From assembly GCA_030429365.1 (NCBI GenBank), contig JAUIEW010000022.1, positions 1 to 33,433 of the forward strand: 33,433 nucleotides of DNA, given 5' to 3'. This document shows, one piece after another, positions 32,560 through 33,433 of the stretch; within the stretch, counting starts at the first letter, position 1; each line of letters starts with the position of its first letter. The DNA is from Phycisphaerae bacterium (GTDB taxonomy: Bacteria; Planctomycetota; Phycisphaerae; UBA1845). The notes under the pieces were generated by a model. The model did no database searches. It was not told where the DNA came from and saw nothing but the letters and a program-made list of their open reading frames with translations. The position numbers were made by a program, and so were the translations under genes.

Positions 32560-32635
32560 CGCACGAGCGCTCAGCCCCATCGTCTTCTAGCTTCTCAGTT
32601 CGTTATTCTCTGGATACGTCAGTGCTTCAGAATTG

Positions 32636-32682
32636 AGGGGCGTGGCCCATCGAACCTGCGATGGACCACGCCCCTTTGTTTT
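32636..32682 (+). terminator. Rho-independent terminator after the ExeA-like ATPase gene
   Basis: A 17-bp stem with one mismatch (arms 32636-32652 and 32659-32675, loop AACCTG) is followed by TTTGTTTT. On the opposite strand no T tract follows the stem, so it acts for the plus strand. Confidence 0.9.
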
Positions 32683-32727
32683 GCGTTGCGCGCTATCTAT
32701 TTCGTCGCTACCTAATTCGTCGCCCGC

Positions 32728-33433
32728 TTAGTCGTTGTCGCCGTAGTCGACATCTTCGCCGGCAGGCTCTTCGCGCATGTCTTCGACATCCGGCTCGCCT
32801 GATTCCTCGACCTGGTCATCAATCGGTTCTTCGACGGCTTCAACCTTTGGGCGGTCGGCGCCGCGGCGTTTGCGTTCCTCACGTCGATCTTTTGGCCCGC
32901 GCGTCTGGAGTCTCTCCATTTCTTCGACCTTTTGGGCGAATTCGCGGGCCTGGTCTTCGTCAAGCTCATCGATGATCAAGTCATACAATTCGGCGTCGGC
33001 TTCTGCGGTTGCGCTCTTGGCGCCGCGATTTTCCTTAGCGAAATCAACAAAGATGCGGCGGATGTCACTCAACTGATCCTCCGGCAAGTTGATGGCATTG
33101 ACGGCTTTCTGGTAGATCCGAAGCTTGGATTTCTCCTGTTTCTTCGGGCCCTCCAACCGCTTTTTGAAGCGGTCGGCGAGGGGATCGAATTTCTCGATCT
33201 GGTCCTCAGTCAGCACTTCGCGCAAGATCTCGAAGAGTTCTTCGGGATCAAATGATTCATCCGCACTGGCGTGTTCGGAACGCAGGGCGCTGATTTCTTC
33301 ACGGATCTCGCGAACACGCTCCATATCGCGGTCCTGCTGCGCTTCCCTCATTTCATCCACGAGTTCGCGAATCATCTCGGCGTTTTCACGCTGAACTTCG
33401 CGGCGATCGTCCACCTCAGCATTCAAGTCCTCG
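32728..33433 (-). CDS. Highly charged protein with repeated LTxxQ-like motifs (5' end outside window)
   Basis: The frame is open through the right edge (codons GAG GAC TTG precede the first possible TTG start), so the real start and any signal peptide lie outside. At least 235 residues are seen. The visible part is helical and rich in Glu, Asp, Arg and Lys, with three motifs LTEDQIEKF, LPEDQLSDI and LDEDQAREF at intervals of about 45-50 residues. These recall the LTxxQ motif of Spy/CpxP-like periplasmic proteins that sense or chaperone misfolded envelope proteins. The last 60 residues are acidic and probably disordered (EEPIDDQVEESGEPDVEDMR). The assignment to that family is tentative. Convergent with the ExeA-like gene. 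Confidence 0.65.
   Translation of the reverse strand, partial: EDLNAEVDDRREVQRENAEMIRELVDEMREAQQDRDMERVREIREEISALRSEHASADESFDPEELFEILREVLTEDQIEKFDPLADRFKKRLEGPKKQEKSKLRIYQKAVNAINLPEDQLSDIRRIFVDFAKENRGAKSATAEADAELYDLIIDELDEDQAREFAQKVEEMERLQTRGPKDRREERKRRGADRPKVEAVEEPIDDQVEESGEPDVEDMREEPAGEDVDYGDND

Noticed and set aside
1-33433. CRISPR arrays, tRNA/rRNA genes, transposases, integrases, toxin-antitoxin or phage-defence genes
   Set aside because: Looked for on both strands; no direct-repeat arrays, cloverleaf or rRNA signatures, or matching protein motifs were recognised.

Overview
The window looks like a chromosomal segment of a planctomycete, most likely of the Phycisphaerae type. This is inferred from content: C-terminal zinc ribbons of the form CxxCxYDLxGNxSGxCPECG, calcium-binding DCNSNG-type spacers and a dockerin-like tail on a giant secreted protein, an nfeD-nfeD-floA operon, and a moderately GC-rich background. 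No rRNA, tRNA, CRISPR array, transposase or phage gene was seen. I ran no searches, so all family names rest on motifs read by eye.

Layout. Positions 1-1165 hold three small minus-strand genes, two with the planctomycete zinc ribbon, interleaved with 21-bp palindromic repeats. Positions 1254-6184 hold a giant secreted protein (signal peptide, PQQ sugar-dehydrogenase-type propeller, Cys-rich repeats, cytochrome c motif). Its dockerin-like tail is out of frame, and a strong terminator follows. Positions 6650-8352 carry a membrane J-domain protein and an LpxL-like acyltransferase. Positions 8349-10846 are an oxidative-stress pair: catalase and a divergent OxyR with both redox cysteines, with a recognisable OxyR box between them. 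Positions 10847-13282 encode a two-gene signalling module, a diguanylate cyclase with a degenerate receiver and a receiver-like protein with a long acidic tail. Positions 13467-15005 hold a tRNA-binding OB-fold protein divergent from mannose-6-phosphate isomerase. A small membrane coiled-coil protein follows, then an exported phosphatase/alpha-beta-hydrolase fusion (15933-17420).

Positions 17618-21893 form a plus-strand membrane-organisation operon: NfeD protease, short NfeD, FloA flotillin and a proline-rich membrane protein. Positions 21903-24473 form a minus-strand operon of DUF2062 protein, an exported repeat protein and Maf. Positions 24788-30591 are a long minus-strand run: Wza-like export lipoprotein, tyrosine autokinase, glycosyltransferase, DUF554 protein, aminoacyl-tRNA-protein transferase (Bpt) and GT9 heptosyltransferase-like enzyme. 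An ExeA-type ATPase is divergent from it (31018-32559). Together with mannose-6-phosphate isomerase and the LpxL-like enzyme, this suggests a cell that makes exopolysaccharide and probably lipopolysaccharide. The window closes with an edge-truncated charged protein carrying repeated LTxxQ-like motifs.

The most unusual items are the giant quinoprotein/cytochrome fusion with a frameshifted anchor, the phosphatase-hydrolase fusion, the palindromic repeat family, the OxyR box that runs into the oxyR start codon, and -10 boxes so close to start codons that leaderless mRNAs are likely. I do not see a clearly new defence or mobile system.
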